The notes: a model not told the origin generated them from the letters alone. Positions 50,931-59,730 are shown, numbered from the stretch's first letter. The stretch: 64,000 nt of DNA from Clostridioides difficile_A (GCA_945909635.1 OX246690.1:868001-932000); one strand, 5' to 3'. Numbers and translations are program-made.

Positions 50931-51872
50931 ATGAGGTTTAGTAAAAAGATATTAGCGTTAGGTATTTCAGCATTATTGTTAAGTGCTAGTTTTCCAGTAT
51001 CAATAAATGCGCTAGATAAGATTGAAAATATTCAAGGGGTAGATAAATATGAGACAGCTGGGCTTATTTCAGATAAGCAAGATTTTACAACAGCAGTTTT
51101 AATTAACTCTGATTCTACGATGGTAGATGGTATCGCTGCTAGCGGTCTTGCAGGAGTAAACAATGCAGCCATTTTATTAACTAACAAGAATGATATACCA
51201 GAGGCAACATTGCAAAGATTAAATAGAGTTACTAAGATATATGTAATAGGTGGAGAGAATACTATAAGTAAAGATGTAGAAAAAATGTTACTTATGAGAA
51301 GAATGCAAGTTATAAGAATTGATGGAGTAGATAGAGTAGATACAAGTTATAAAATTGCAGGTGAAATAGAAAAAATCAAGAGTAGTGATAAGATGTTTTT
51401 AGTAAATGGATTTAAAGATGAAGCTGATGCAGTGAATGTTGCATCTGTTGCGTATAGAGATGGTTCTCCTATAATATTGACAAAAGATATAGCTTCAGCA
51501 GAAGAAGATACAGATTTAGACCCATTATTTGGTGTTTCTCCTGTTCCAGTGTATGCTATTGGAGGAGAGTCTACATTAAGCGATTACATAGTGAATAGAT
51601 ATAGAGCAACTAGAATTGGTGGTGTTGATAGATATCAAACTAATAAAAATGTAATTGAAAAGTTCTATAATGGAGCAAAAGAATTTTATGTAACAAGTGG
51701 AGATGATTTGGTTTATACACTAGTTGCATCACCACTTGCAAAAAATGTTCCTGTTGTATTGGTTTCAAATAAAAGTGATAAGAGTGTATTAAAGGGAGCT
51801 AATAAAGTAACAGCAATAGGTATAAGCGATAAGAATATTATAGAGCAGTGTCTGAATGCTGTAAAAAAGTAA
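50931..51872 (+). CDS. cwp25: Cell wall protein with three CWB2 repeats
   Basis: 313 residues with a signal peptide: basic start MRFSKK, a hydrophobic core and a likely cleavage after SINA (residue 27). The mature protein consists of three cell-wall-binding type 2 (CWB2) repeats, with VLINSDSTMVDGIAASGLAGVNNAAILLT, the IYVIGGENTISKDVE and PVYAIGGESTLSD hallmarks, and IDGVDRVDTSYKIA-type segments. CWB2 triplets anchor proteins noncovalently to the PSII polymer in the C. difficile S-layer. No extra functional domain is present, so it may be a minimal surface anchor or a spacer. The symbol fits the gene order I remember. GGGAGG precedes the ATG. Confidence 0.88.
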   Translation: MRFSKKILALGISALLLSASFPVSINALDKIENIQGVDKYETAGLISDKQDFTTAVLINSDSTMVDGIAASGLAGVNNAAILLTNKNDIPEATLQRLNRVTKIYVIGGENTISKDVEKMLLMRRMQVIRIDGVDRVDTSYKIAGEIEKIKSSDKMFLVNGFKDEADAVNVASVAYRDGSPIILTKDIASAEEDTDLDPLFGVSPVPVYAIGGESTLSDYIVNRYRATRIGGVDRYQTNKNVIEKFYNGAKEFYVTSGDDLVYTLVASPLAKNVPVVLVSNKSDKSVLKGANKVTAIGISDKNIIEQCLNAVKK

Positions 51873-51942
51873 TATAATGTTATCAGTAAAGTGAATATAT
51901 ATTACAAAATTAGTATATTATTTATAGTGGTATAGGTTATTT

Positions 51943-51981
51943 AAGAAACGCATTTTGTTTAGAAGAAATGCGTTTCTTTAC
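51943..51981. terminator. Bidirectional terminator after the cell wall protein gene
   Basis: AAGAAACGCATTT (51943-51955) pairs perfectly with AAATGCGTTTCTT (51966-51978), with T-rich flanks on both strands. Confidence 0.85.
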
Positions 51982-51997
51982 TTATATTACATAGTTT

Positions 51998-52351
51998 TTA
52001 TATAGAATAAATTTCATAAGAATTATCTTCTTTTAACTTTTCCAACCAAACCATCTCTAAAATATCTAGTTCTTCTAAGTAGTCTTTTTCAGTTTTGTTA
52101 TCATCATGTTTTATAAGTTCTAAGATTTCGAATGTAAAAGCTTTTTCTCCATGTTTTTTCCAATCGTTATTTAAATCTTTTATCATACAGGACCCAGCAC
52201 TAAGCTGAAATTTGAGGGAGTTAAATTTGCTTTTTATGTCATTGCTCTTTCCTAGGTAAATCTTCTTGGTAATATTGCTTTTTATTATAAATACTCCAGT
52301 GTCAAATTTCATTTCTTTATATAGTTGTTTTAATTCACGTTTTCTATCCAT
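51998..52351 (-). CDS. GIY-YIG-like domain protein
   Basis: 117 residues. The middle reads TGVFIIKSNITKKIYLGKSNDIKSKF, which fits the G-[IVF]-[YF]..Y-[IL]-G core of GIY-YIG nucleases, and a typical downstream region NDWKKHGEKAFTFEILEL follows. The first part of the motif (GVF in place of GIY) and catalytic residues are altered, so nuclease activity is uncertain. Small single-domain proteins like this are common in C. difficile and clostridial genomes. AGAGGAAT lies before the ATG. It is convergent with the cell wall protein gene and shares its terminator. Function unknown. Confidence 0.7.
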   Translation of the reverse strand: MDRKRELKQLYKEMKFDTGVFIIKSNITKKIYLGKSNDIKSKFNSLKFQLSAGSCMIKDLNNDWKKHGEKAFTFEILELIKHDDNKTEKDYLEELDILEMVWLEKLKEDNSYEIYSI

Positions 52352-52545
52352 ATTTTAGATTCCTCTTTTCATAATTTGTTTGTAATATGTAAATATAAAA
52401 ATATATTACATATTAATTATAAAGAGATTGATTTCAGATGTAAATAGTTTTTATAAATTTAATTATGAGTTAATTGATATAAACAAGGTATTTTAGCCTG
52501 ATAAGTTTAGTATATATTTTATATTATATAAATATAAAAGAATAG

Positions 52546-52574
52546 TTGACATAGTAAAAATTATAGAATAAACT
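52546..52574 (+). promoter_or_regulatory. Promoter of the zinc-finger protein gene
   Basis: TTGACA (52546-52551), a 17-bp spacer and a weaker -10 TAAACT (52569-52574). Confidence 0.5.
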
Positions 52575-52630
52575 TAGAATGTAATAGTAAATTATAATTA
52601 AATATTACATTGAGAGGAGGCATACTTATT

Positions 52631-53542
52631 ATGAATAAAAAAATAGAATTAATAGGAAATTTTGCAAGTGACTGGATTAAATATAGTGATTATGAATATA
52701 AAATTACTGAAGAAGATGAATTATATATAGTTCCAACTGAAGATGCTGTATTTACTATGTATAATCCATTTGATGTCGCAGATGACATAATAGTAGACAT
52801 AATTTGTATAGGACAAGAAGCATTGCAAGACATACCAAAAGAGACAAAAGAAATGAGATTAAAAAAAGAAGTACTTGAATTTGTAAAGAAATATGGATTA
52901 TTGGGATTAATTTATTCAAGTGTATATAATAGAGACATAGTTGGAGAAGAAAGAGTACTAATGATTGAAAAGAATTATATTACAAAGGATAATATATTGA
53001 GTACTGATGAATATGTAAATATGTTTATACCATTTGCAAGTGATGATGATGTGTATTTTAAGAAATACAGAAGAGGTATAGATGTATCAAAAAGAGAAGA
53101 GTCACCTAAGTTTTTTGGAAAGAGACCATTAATTTTAGATTTAGTATTTTCAAAGTTTTATACTGAACAATTAGACTGGATTGTAAGTTTTGCTAAAGAT
53201 ATGTGTAGACACTTTAATCAAGTTTGTGTATATAAAAACACATCCAATCTATTAACTGAAAGTGTTACTATCATGTCTGGAGGGTTTAATCCTCAAAAGA
53301 TAGGTTTTTCCATAAGTCAATTGGATAAACCAACTATTGCGTGGGAATTTGATTCTTTGAAGACTGCAATTGAGACTATATATGCGTTCGCAATTACAAG
53401 TGAGCCTCCTTCTTTAAATAAATGTAAGTATTGTGGTAAAATTTATATTCCTACAAATTCCAAATCTCAATATTGTTCACCTTCTTGTAGAAATTGTTCA
53501 AATGTAAAGAAAAGTAGAAGTAGAGCTAAAAAAGATAAATAA
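52631..53542 (+). CDS. Unrecognised protein with C-terminal zinc finger (CGNR-like)
   Basis: 303 residues from the ATG at 52631, 10 bases after GAGGAGG. The body is not recognised; it is acidic, without signal peptide or membrane segments. The C-terminal 40 residues form a zinc finger, CKYCGKIYIPTNSKSQYCSP, then SCRNC, and end in a strongly basic tail (KKSRSRAKKDK), as in CGNR-type or DUF6076-like DNA-binding proteins. A regulatory or nucleic acid-binding role is plausible. It lies just before an operon with a palindromic promoter (53677-53704), which it might control (inference, untested). Confidence 0.6.
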   Translation: MNKKIELIGNFASDWIKYSDYEYKITEEDELYIVPTEDAVFTMYNPFDVADDIIVDIICIGQEALQDIPKETKEMRLKKEVLEFVKKYGLLGLIYSSVYNRDIVGEERVLMIEKNYITKDNILSTDEYVNMFIPFASDDDVYFKKYRRGIDVSKREESPKFFGKRPLILDLVFSKFYTEQLDWIVSFAKDMCRHFNQVCVYKNTSNLLTESVTIMSGGFNPQKIGFSISQLDKPTIAWEFDSLKTAIETIYAFAITSEPPSLNKCKYCGKIYIPTNSKSQYCSPSCRNCSNVKKSRSRAKKDK

Positions 53543-53666
53543 ATTAATAAAGATATCATTGCTTAGAGTTTAATTATAAATAACTGTAAAAAGGTAGTTA
53601 TAGAAAATTATATATCTGAGTGATGGTATTTTTTTTGAAAAATTTGATTGAGATGTTAATTTTGAA

Positions 53667-53704
53667 TTGACAAAAACTACTTATAATAATACTATTATAA
53701 GTAG
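53667..53704 (+). promoter_or_regulatory. Promoter with 28-bp palindrome before the DUF6323/DUF6179-like pair
   Basis: TTGACA (53667-53672), a 17-bp spacer and TACTAT (53690-53695). CTACTTATAATA (53677-53688) and TATTATAAGTAG (53693-53704) are perfect 12-bp arms with a 4-base centre, covering the spacer and -10, a repressor-type position. Confidence 0.75.
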
Positions 53705-53787
53705 TGAATGAAATAGTTTATACCAATTTAAATATAACATAAAAACGCGAAAAAGTCAATAGAAAAATAAAAAAAGGAGAATTTTAA

Positions 53788-54222
53788 ATGATATCACCTA
53801 TTATTTTGAGTTCTATGCACCAAGGCTTAAAAGAGATAGAAAGGAATGAATTGCTTGAAACTAATGAAGAATCTAAGGCGTATGGTTTAGCACTTTCAGA
53901 ATCTGATGTAAAAGATATAATAACTTCAAGAAATTATACTTTAAAGGGATATGGCAGAATAGAGTTAGATATAAAAACTACAAAACAATTGATAGAAAAC
54001 ATATACAAATCACAGTTTACAAATATAAACGATTATTTAGAAACTATTAATGATATGCAAGAAATTTTTTATTATTTAAAAAATGAAACTGATGATAAGA
54101 TATGTGATAATGAAATTATAGAACTACTAGATGAACTTTATGAAAAATTTTCAGGAAATCTAGATAATGTAAGAGGAGAAGCAGATGAATTCGCAAAAAA
54201 GTTTAAGTTTGGAGAAGTTTAA
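53788..54222 (+). CDS. Conserved protein, DUF6323-like
   Basis: 144 residues, cytoplasmic and largely helical. The start MISPIILSSMHQGLKEIERNE and the middle block YGLALSESDVKDIITSRNYTLKGYGRIEL fit, from memory, the DUF6323 family, which is found next to DUF6179 proteins in clostridia. I do not know its function. It lies 23 bp before the DUF6179-like gene in one unit behind a palindromic promoter. AAAGGAGAA precedes the ATG. No catalytic motif is visible; a structural or regulatory role as a partner of the next protein is a guess. Confidence 0.6.
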   Translation: MISPIILSSMHQGLKEIERNELLETNEESKAYGLALSESDVKDIITSRNYTLKGYGRIELDIKTTKQLIENIYKSQFTNINDYLETINDMQEIFYYLKNETDDKICDNEIIELLDELYEKFSGNLDNVRGEADEFAKKFKFGEV

Positions 54223-54244
54223 TCTATGATAGGAGAGAGTAGCT

Positions 54245-55756
54245 ATGTCAAATAATCTAAGCAATATTAATATAAATGAAAAAAATTTAATAAAAAATCA
54301 ATATTCAATATCTTTGCTTAAGGAATGTCTAGATTGTAAATTAATAGACGAAAGAGAAGTATATAGCATACAGCAAGAAATATCTCTAATACTCATAGAT
54401 TTAATTAAAAAATATACAAATGGTCAAAGTACATCAGTAAGGACAGAAGTTGCCGAAAAGTTGTTGATTTCATTATGGTATGCTATTGATGCATATATAA
54501 ATAAGCTAGAAAATTTAGAAAAGAGAGTTGTAGAGCTGACTGCTAAAAATATAAAAAACATGTATCTAGAAGGTATTAAAATATTAGAAAATGATTTAAT
54601 TGAGTTAGAGAGTTTTTATGAATTAATGATAAATAGAAAGTTAGATACCAACTCAATAGCCTATAATGATACTTTGGTAGAATTATCAAGTTTCTTTAAA
54701 AATTATGTTATAAAATTTGAAGCTCATGACGTTCCAGTGAGTATAGATTATCCATTAGCATTAGACGATATGGATGTTCAAGGTATCTATTATGTAAAGA
54801 ATTATATCGAGAGTATAGACATAGAAAATAGGTTTTGTAATTTATTTAAGAAGAAAGATAGAGAAAAATTATTTTATGATTATGGAGTGACTTATAAAAT
54901 AGATTGTGATGTTATACTTATAAATTTATTTGAACTTATTATAAACAATTGTATTTTTTCTACGATTTTAGGCAATGAACCAACTAATTTAGAGATTTCA
55001 GAATATGAATATGAGTTTTTAGAAAGACAATTTAAAAGCATGTACAATAATAATGTTGAAGATGAAGTTATAGATTATGAAGAAAATAATATAATTGAAT
55101 TGATTCAGGTGGATAATAATTTAAATTATAATGATTTTGAAGAAATTAATAGAGAAATTAGGAAAAATAAAAAGATAACATCATTACTTATGAAAGCAAT
55201 TGAAGTGCTGATAAAAAGATTAAACATAGAAGATGAAGTAATGATAAGATATATTAAAAGATATGAAAATATATTTATTGAATCTGTGCTGGGGTCAATA
55301 AGGGATGATATTTTTAAAGGTATGATAACTGTAAGTAGTAGTAAAAATGAGTCTTTAGAGAATTATATTATTGATGATGAAAGTAAATTAGATGATGAAT
55401 CATTTAGAGAGGTATTCAATAAAATATTAGATAGTACATCTATAGTTGAAAAAATAAAGATAATAAAGGAAAATATTAATGCAAAAAAAGATTTTATTGA
55501 TATCCTAGAAGCTGAATGCTTATTTGAAGAAGAGTATTTAATGCTATTTTCAGAATTAAGCGAATTGGAATTGGCAATATTGGGTAGTGTTGTATTTTAT
55601 GAAGATATGAGAATGAAAGAAATCAATTTATTAGAGTTTTTAGTAAGTAAGAAATCTGAAACTATATCATGGAAGATTGAATATATTGATTTTATGAAGA
55701 AACAAAATGAAGGGAAGATACATTCTATAGAAAAATATATGAAACAAATTAATTAA
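54245..55756 (+). CDS. Conserved large helical protein, DUF6179-like
   Basis: 503 residues, mostly alpha-helical and acidic, without a signal peptide or membrane segments. From memory it fits the DUF6179 family, which accompanies DUF6323 proteins. Features visible are the N-terminal SISLLKECLDCKLIDEREVYSIQQE, the region EVAEKLLISLWYAIDAYINK and the C-terminal WKIEYIDFMKKQNEGKIHSIEKYM. I see no nucleotide-binding or metal motif. AGGAGAG lies before the ATG, 23 bp after the partner gene. The function of the pair is unknown, and they are good candidates for experimental study. Confidence 0.6.
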   Translation: MSNNLSNININEKNLIKNQYSISLLKECLDCKLIDEREVYSIQQEISLILIDLIKKYTNGQSTSVRTEVAEKLLISLWYAIDAYINKLENLEKRVVELTAKNIKNMYLEGIKILENDLIELESFYELMINRKLDTNSIAYNDTLVELSSFFKNYVIKFEAHDVPVSIDYPLALDDMDVQGIYYVKNYIESIDIENRFCNLFKKKDREKLFYDYGVTYKIDCDVILINLFELIINNCIFSTILGNEPTNLEISEYEYEFLERQFKSMYNNNVEDEVIDYEENNIIELIQVDNNLNYNDFEEINREIRKNKKITSLLMKAIEVLIKRLNIEDEVMIRYIKRYENIFIESVLGSIRDDIFKGMITVSSSKNESLENYIIDDESKLDDESFREVFNKILDSTSIVEKIKIIKENINAKKDFIDILEAECLFEEEYLMLFSELSELELAILGSVVFYEDMRMKEINLLEFLVSKKSETISWKIEYIDFMKKQNEGKIHSIEKYMKQIN

Positions 55757-55837
55757 CAAAAAATTATGAATAAATAGAATGTTAGTATATAATATAATCT
55801 GTAAAGTATATCAAAATACATATATCTGGAGGGGATT

Positions 55838-57205
55838 ATGAAAGAACATATCATAAATAACATTGAAGAAATAAGAGAAGAGCTAATAGATTTATCTAAA
55901 AAAATATGGGAAAATCCAGAACTAGCTTTTGAAGAAAAGTATGCAAGTAACATTCAAAAAGAATACCTAAAATCAAAGGGGTTTGAAATTGAAGAAGTAG
56001 AAAATTTACCTACTGGATTTATAGCGAGCTTTGGAAAAGGTAAGCCAGTGATTGGAATACTTGGAGAATATGATGCTTTACCAGAGTTATCACAATCTGT
56101 AAGTACAGAAAGAAATCCATTGGTAGAAGGTGAAGCAGGTCATGGATGTGGTCATAATCTATTAGGTGTAGCAGGGGTAGGAGCTGTTGTTTCTATAAAA
56201 AAATTAATAGAAGAAAATAAGTTTAATGGAACAATAAAATATTTTGGTTGTCCTGCCGAAGAAGAAGGTGGAGGAAAAACTTTCATGTGTGTAAATGGAT
56301 GTTTTGATGATGTAGATTGTGCATTTACATGGCATCCTTTTGATATAAATGCACCTTGGCGAGGTGGAAGTCTAGCAAACTTATCTATTAAATTCAAGTT
56401 TAAAGGAATAACAGCACATGCAGCACAAGCTCCACATAATGGTAGAAGTGCACTTGATGCTGTTGAAATTATGAATGTTGGAGCAAATTATTTGAGAGAG
56501 CATGTGATTGACTCTATAAGAATGCACTATGTTATAACTAATGGTGGTGGAAGACCTAATGTAGTTCCTGGTTTTGCGGAAAGCTGGTATTTTATTAGAG
56601 GTAAAAAAGCAAAGGATGCAGAGCATGTTCTTGATAGATTAGTAAAAGTAGCACAAGGAGCAGCTATGATGACAGAAACTGAAATGGAGTATACAGTTAC
56701 AGATGGAATATATGATTATATACCAAATCAATGTCTGACTGATTTAGTTTACAATAATATGGTTTTTGTTGGTTGTCCTAAAGCTACTCCTGAAGAAGAA
56801 GAATTTGCAAAAAAATTATGTGATACTCTTACTAGAGAGGAAAGACTGGGTGTAGCAACATCATTCCAAAATGATAAATCTATTGTAGATAGTTATATAC
56901 ATCAGAGGATAGCTGATGGAGATAAAGATAAAGGGCTAGCAGGTTCTACTGATGTTGGAGATGTAAGTTATGTTATACCAGTGGCTCAGTTTGCAATGGC
57001 AGCATGGCCTGTTGGAATTGCAAGTCATACATGGCAGTCATGTTCGTCAGCAGGTTCAAGTATGGGATTTTCTGCTATGATAAATTCAGCTAAAGTGTTG
57101 GCTTGTAGTGCTTATGATGTATTTATGAATACTGAAATTATTGATGAAGCAAAAATAGAATTTGATAAATCATTGGATGGACAAAAATTTAAACCATTGG
57201 TATAA
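55838..57205 (+). CDS. M20 family amidohydrolase (AbgB-like)
   Basis: 455 residues of the M20D peptidase/amidohydrolase group. Metal-site blocks are GEYDALPELSQ, GHGCGHNLLG and the catalytic CPAEEEGGGKTFM; a dimerisation (bacterial exopeptidase) domain follows after HAAQAPHNGRSALDA. It resembles the AbgB p-aminobenzoyl-glutamate hydrolase subunit and N-acyl amino acid hydrolases. It cleaves amide bonds in the cytoplasm using two metals. CTGGAGGGG precedes the ATG. The NifU-domain gene starts 34 bp downstream; the two may be co-transcribed by chance. The substrate is not fixed. Confidence 0.88.
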   Translation: MKEHIINNIEEIREELIDLSKKIWENPELAFEEKYASNIQKEYLKSKGFEIEEVENLPTGFIASFGKGKPVIGILGEYDALPELSQSVSTERNPLVEGEAGHGCGHNLLGVAGVGAVVSIKKLIEENKFNGTIKYFGCPAEEEGGGKTFMCVNGCFDDVDCAFTWHPFDINAPWRGGSLANLSIKFKFKGITAHAAQAPHNGRSALDAVEIMNVGANYLREHVIDSIRMHYVITNGGGRPNVVPGFAESWYFIRGKKAKDAEHVLDRLVKVAQGAAMMTETEMEYTVTDGIYDYIPNQCLTDLVYNNMVFVGCPKATPEEEEFAKKLCDTLTREERLGVATSFQNDKSIVDSYIHQRIADGDKDKGLAGSTDVGDVSYVIPVAQFAMAAWPVGIASHTWQSCSSAGSSMGFSAMINSAKVLACSAYDVFMNTEIIDEAKIEFDKSLDGQKFKPLV

Positions 57206-57239
57206 TCTTGATAATAAAATATTTCTGGGGGGAATAATT

Positions 57240-57464
57240 ATGAGAGAAAAAATTGAAAAAGTACTTGAAGAAAAGATAAAACCAGTATTACAAAGAGATG
57301 GTGGGGATGTAGAGCTTATAGATGTAAATGAAAATGGAGTAGTTTTAGTTAAACTACAAGGTGCATGTAGTGGATGTCCAGGAGCAACTATGACAATAAA
57401 AGCTATTATTGAAAATGTTTTAGTTAGTGAAGTTCCAGGAGTAACTCAAGTATTAGGTGTTTAA
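57240..57464 (+). CDS. NifU C-terminal domain protein (Nfu-type Fe-S scaffold)
   Basis: 74 residues from the ATG at 57240, which follows GGGGGGAA; the longer upstream frame overlaps the previous gene. It consists of a single NifU-like domain, KPVLQRDGGDVELIDV followed by VKLQGACSGCPGATMTIKAI with the CxxC pair that binds a 4Fe-4S cluster between two monomers. It serves as an iron-sulfur carrier or scaffold in the cytoplasm. The tiny size is typical of stand-alone Nfu domains in clostridia. A strong terminator follows. Confidence 0.93.
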   Translation: MREKIEKVLEEKIKPVLQRDGGDVELIDVNENGVVLVKLQGACSGCPGATMTIKAIIENVLVSEVPGVTQVLGV

Positions 57465-57516
57465 TAAATAGATTTTATATATAAGTGTACATAAATCAAT
57501 TTAAAAAGTGATGTAT

Positions 57517-57563
57517 AAAAAGTGTGTAAGTGTATATTTAATTTCTTACACACTTTTTTTTAA
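57517..57563. terminator. Terminator between nfu and the HsmA-like gene
   Basis: AAAAAGTGTGTAAG (57517-57530) pairs with CTTACACACTTTTT (57545-57558), with T-runs on both strands serving the two convergent genes. Confidence 0.85.
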
Positions 57564-57581
57564 TATTCTATTATACATCCA

Positions 57582-57980
57582 TTATCCAGCCATGCCAATA
57601 AACATACCTATAAAGTATGGAATTAACCATATAGCCCACACAACTATACTAAACTTGTGGAAGAATTTTTTCTTTTCTTCATCATCTTTGTATAGAACAA
57701 AAGTAGCCCAACCTGCATGAAAAAGCATAAGCACGATTGCAAGAAGACCTGTTATACTATGAAGGCTTTGAGATAAAGCAGATTTTACATAGAATGTGTT
57801 ACTATTAGCTATGTTACTCATGGTAAAGGTTCCTAATGTATCAAATATCAAACCAAGCCAAAATATGATTACATGTTTCTTCTTTAAAATTTTAGCCTTT
57901 CTTTCTCCAAATACACCTATAGTGTAGAAAATTAATGCTGATGTTATAAATACTATTGCAAGTATTAGTTTAGAATTCAT
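57582..57980 (-). CDS. hsmA: HsmA family membrane protein
   Basis: 132 residues with four membrane helices: residues about 5-22, 38-58, 75-95 and 112-130. HVIIFWLGLIFDTLGTFTMS, LHSITGLLAIVLMLFHAGWA and VVWAIWLIPYFIGM are the core; His residues in and near the helices could bind heme. This matches the HsmA (TIGR03987-type) family; in C. difficile HsmA is reported, from memory, as a membrane protein that binds heme and protects against heme and oxidative stress. It follows the MarR-family gene by two bases, typical of the hsmRA pair. Confidence 0.8.
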   Translation of the reverse strand: MNSKLILAIVFITSALIFYTIGVFGERKAKILKKKHVIIFWLGLIFDTLGTFTMSNIANSNTFYVKSALSQSLHSITGLLAIVLMLFHAGWATFVLYKDDEEKKKFFHKFSIVVWAIWLIPYFIGMFIGMAG

Positions 57981-57982
57981 AA

Positions 57983-58417
57983 TTATCTCTCCTTTATCTT
58001 TGTTAATATATTTCTAAGATTTTTTACTAAGTCATTTAATTCTTGTTCATCACAGTTTTTAAATATATCATTAAAACTTTCTTGCATTTTAGTTTTAAAG
58101 TTTGTTGCAAATTCAAGCCCTGTCTTCGTGAACTTAACATATGTATTTCTTTTATCCTCAGATTTTTTGAATTTTTCTATATAGCCAATATGTTCTAGTC
58201 TGCTGATTATACCTGAAACTGTACCTTTAGCTAGAGACATTTCATCACATAATTGTGATATTGTAAGTTCTTGATTATGAGCTATCAGCTTTATAACTAT
58301 AATCTGTTGATGTGTTAATCCATTTTCTTTAAAATTTTCTTCTACTGTGTACATAGTTTTAGAATAGAGTTCTTTTAAAAGCATAGCTATTCTAAAACAA
58401 TCATAATTAGTTTTCAA
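57983..58417 (-). CDS. hsmR: MarR-family regulator HsmR
   Basis: 144 residues starting at TTG 58417, which follows AGAGG by 8 bases; a GTG at 58426 overlaps the ribosome site. The MarR winged helix is evident: LTHQQIIVIKLIAHNQ, QLCDEMSLAKGTVSGIISRLEHIGYIEKF and the wing SEDKRNTYVKFTKTG. In the known C. difficile hsmRA system this MarR protein senses heme and derepresses hsmA (from memory). It is the first gene of a two-gene unit; its promoter lies at 58452-58480 on the minus strand. The heme-binding residues are not identifiable by eye. Confidence 0.8.
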   Translation of the reverse strand: MKTNYDCFRIAMLLKELYSKTMYTVEENFKENGLTHQQIIVIKLIAHNQELTISQLCDEMSLAKGTVSGIISRLEHIGYIEKFKKSEDKRNTYVKFTKTGLEFATNFKTKMQESFNDIFKNCDEQELNDLVKNLRNILTKIKER

Positions 58418-58451
58418 TAAAATCACCTCTTAAATGGTTTGCATAGAAACT

Positions 58452-58480
58452 AATATAATATAATTTATCAATATAGTCAA
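58452..58480 (-). promoter_or_regulatory. Promoter of the hsmRA unit
   Basis: On the minus strand TTGACT (58480-58475), a 17-bp spacer and TATATT (58457-58452). Just downstream GTTT and AAAC flank CTATGC, a possible operator. Confidence 0.65.
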
Positions 58481-58590
58481 CCTAAAAATTTATGATTTTA
58501 TAATAAACGCTAGAAAATAGAACATAAAAATTTTATTTTAGGTATAAATAAAACAATTTGATGAAATTTTAACAATTTTTAAAAAGTTTG

Positions 58591-58619
58591 TTTACACAGT
58601 TAATAAATGATGCTAAAAT
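58591..58619 (+). promoter_or_regulatory. Promoter of the opp operon
   Basis: TTTACA (58591-58596), a 17-bp spacer and TAAAAT (58614-58619). The predicted leader is about 118 bases long and includes the terminator below. Confidence 0.6.
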
Positions 58620-58666
58620 TAATTCATAGATAAATATTGAAAATTTAATTTGTTTAATGATAATAG

Positions 58667-58718
58667 AACCACGAAGGTTTTAACGTTACTTGACGTTTAC
58701 TTTTATGTGGTTTTTTTT
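58667..58718 (+). terminator. Leader terminator just before oppB (attenuator candidate)
   Basis: AACCAC (58667-58672) pairs with GTGGTT (58707-58712) and inner AACGT (58682-58686) with ACGTT (58693-58697), directly followed by a run of eight T. It lies between the predicted promoter and the oppB start, so transcripts could end prematurely. Confidence 0.65.
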
Positions 58719-58743
58719 ATTGCAACAAAGGGGGAATAGGGGT

Positions 58744-59730
58744 TTGTTAAAGGATATACTTAAAAAGTTGTTGCAGTTTATTTTAGTAATGTTTTTATTA
58801 TCTTTTGTTGTTTTTTACATGGCAAGACTTGCTCCAGGAGACCCATTAATCTCTTACTATGGAGATGGTGTAGAAAGAATGAGCATTCAGGAAAAAGAAA
58901 ATGCTATGAAAAAACTTGGTTTGGATGAACCAATATATAGCCAATATATAAAATGGATTTCGGATGCGTCAAAAGGAGAATTTGGAATTTCATTTAAATA
59001 TAAACAAAATGTTACTTCTGTTATAAATGATGTCTATATAAATACCATAATATTAGGTGGTTCAGGGTATATACTTACCTTTGTGCTAGCCTTATTGTTA
59101 GGAATATTTTGTACACTACATGAAGATAAGCTCATTGATAGAATTATATGTAAGTTAGGAACAATAACAAACTGTATTCCATCATTTTGGGTTGCTTTAG
59201 TACTTATACTTATATTTAGTATAAACTTAAGTGTACTTCCAAGCAGTGGTGCCTATGCAATGGGAGAAGAAAGCAACATATTAAGTAGGGTATCACATCT
59301 AATCTTACCTCTTACAGTACTTATATTAAGTCATTTATGGTATTACACATATATGATAAGAAATAAATTGCTAGAAGAAATAAGAGAAGATTATGTACTG
59401 TTATGTAAGGCAAAAGGTTTAAATAATAGAACCATTGTTTTTAAGCATTGCCTGAGAAATATAATGCCATCGTATATCAGTATAATGGCCATTTCAATAC
59501 CTCACATATTGGGAGGAACTTATGTAGTTGAAAAAGTTTTTTCTTACCCAGGGTTAGGAACTCTTTGTTTTGAAAGTGCAAAGTATCATGATTATAATAT
59601 GTTATTAGTTTTATGTTTAATAACAGGGGCTTTAGTAGTATTTGGTAATATGTTAGCTCAAATTATAAACAATAAAATAGACCCTAGAATGAAATATGAT
59701 AGAGGTGATACTAATGAAGCCGCAATGTAG
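58744..59730 (+). CDS. oppB: Oligopeptide ABC transporter permease OppB
   Basis: 328 residues from a TTG at 58744, which follows GGGGGAATAGGGG; the longer upstream frame runs through the leader terminator. It has six membrane helices and the permease coupling loop LRNIMPSYISIMAISIPHILGGTYVVEKVFSYPG, matching the EAA motif region. The typical DppB/OppB N-terminus (FVVFYMARLAPGDP) is present. It forms the membrane channel with OppC, fed by the OppA lipoprotein and the OppD/OppF ATPases. It overlaps oppC by 17 bases. Confidence 0.93.
   Translation: MLKDILKKLLQFILVMFLLSFVVFYMARLAPGDPLISYYGDGVERMSIQEKENAMKKLGLDEPIYSQYIKWISDASKGEFGISFKYKQNVTSVINDVYINTIILGGSGYILTFVLALLLGIFCTLHEDKLIDRIICKLGTITNCIPSFWVALVLILIFSINLSVLPSSGAYAMGEESNILSRVSHLILPLTVLILSHLWYYTYMIRNKLLEEIREDYVLLCKAKGLNNRTIVFKHCLRNIMPSYISIMAISIPHILGGTYVVEKVFSYPGLGTLCFESAKYHDYNMLLVLCLITGALVVFGNMLAQIINNKIDPRMKYDRGDTNEAAM

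Noticed and set aside
57508..57720. Plus-strand 70-codon frame across the terminator and the HsmA-like gene
   Set aside because: Runs through a terminator and is antisense to a clear four-helix membrane protein gene.
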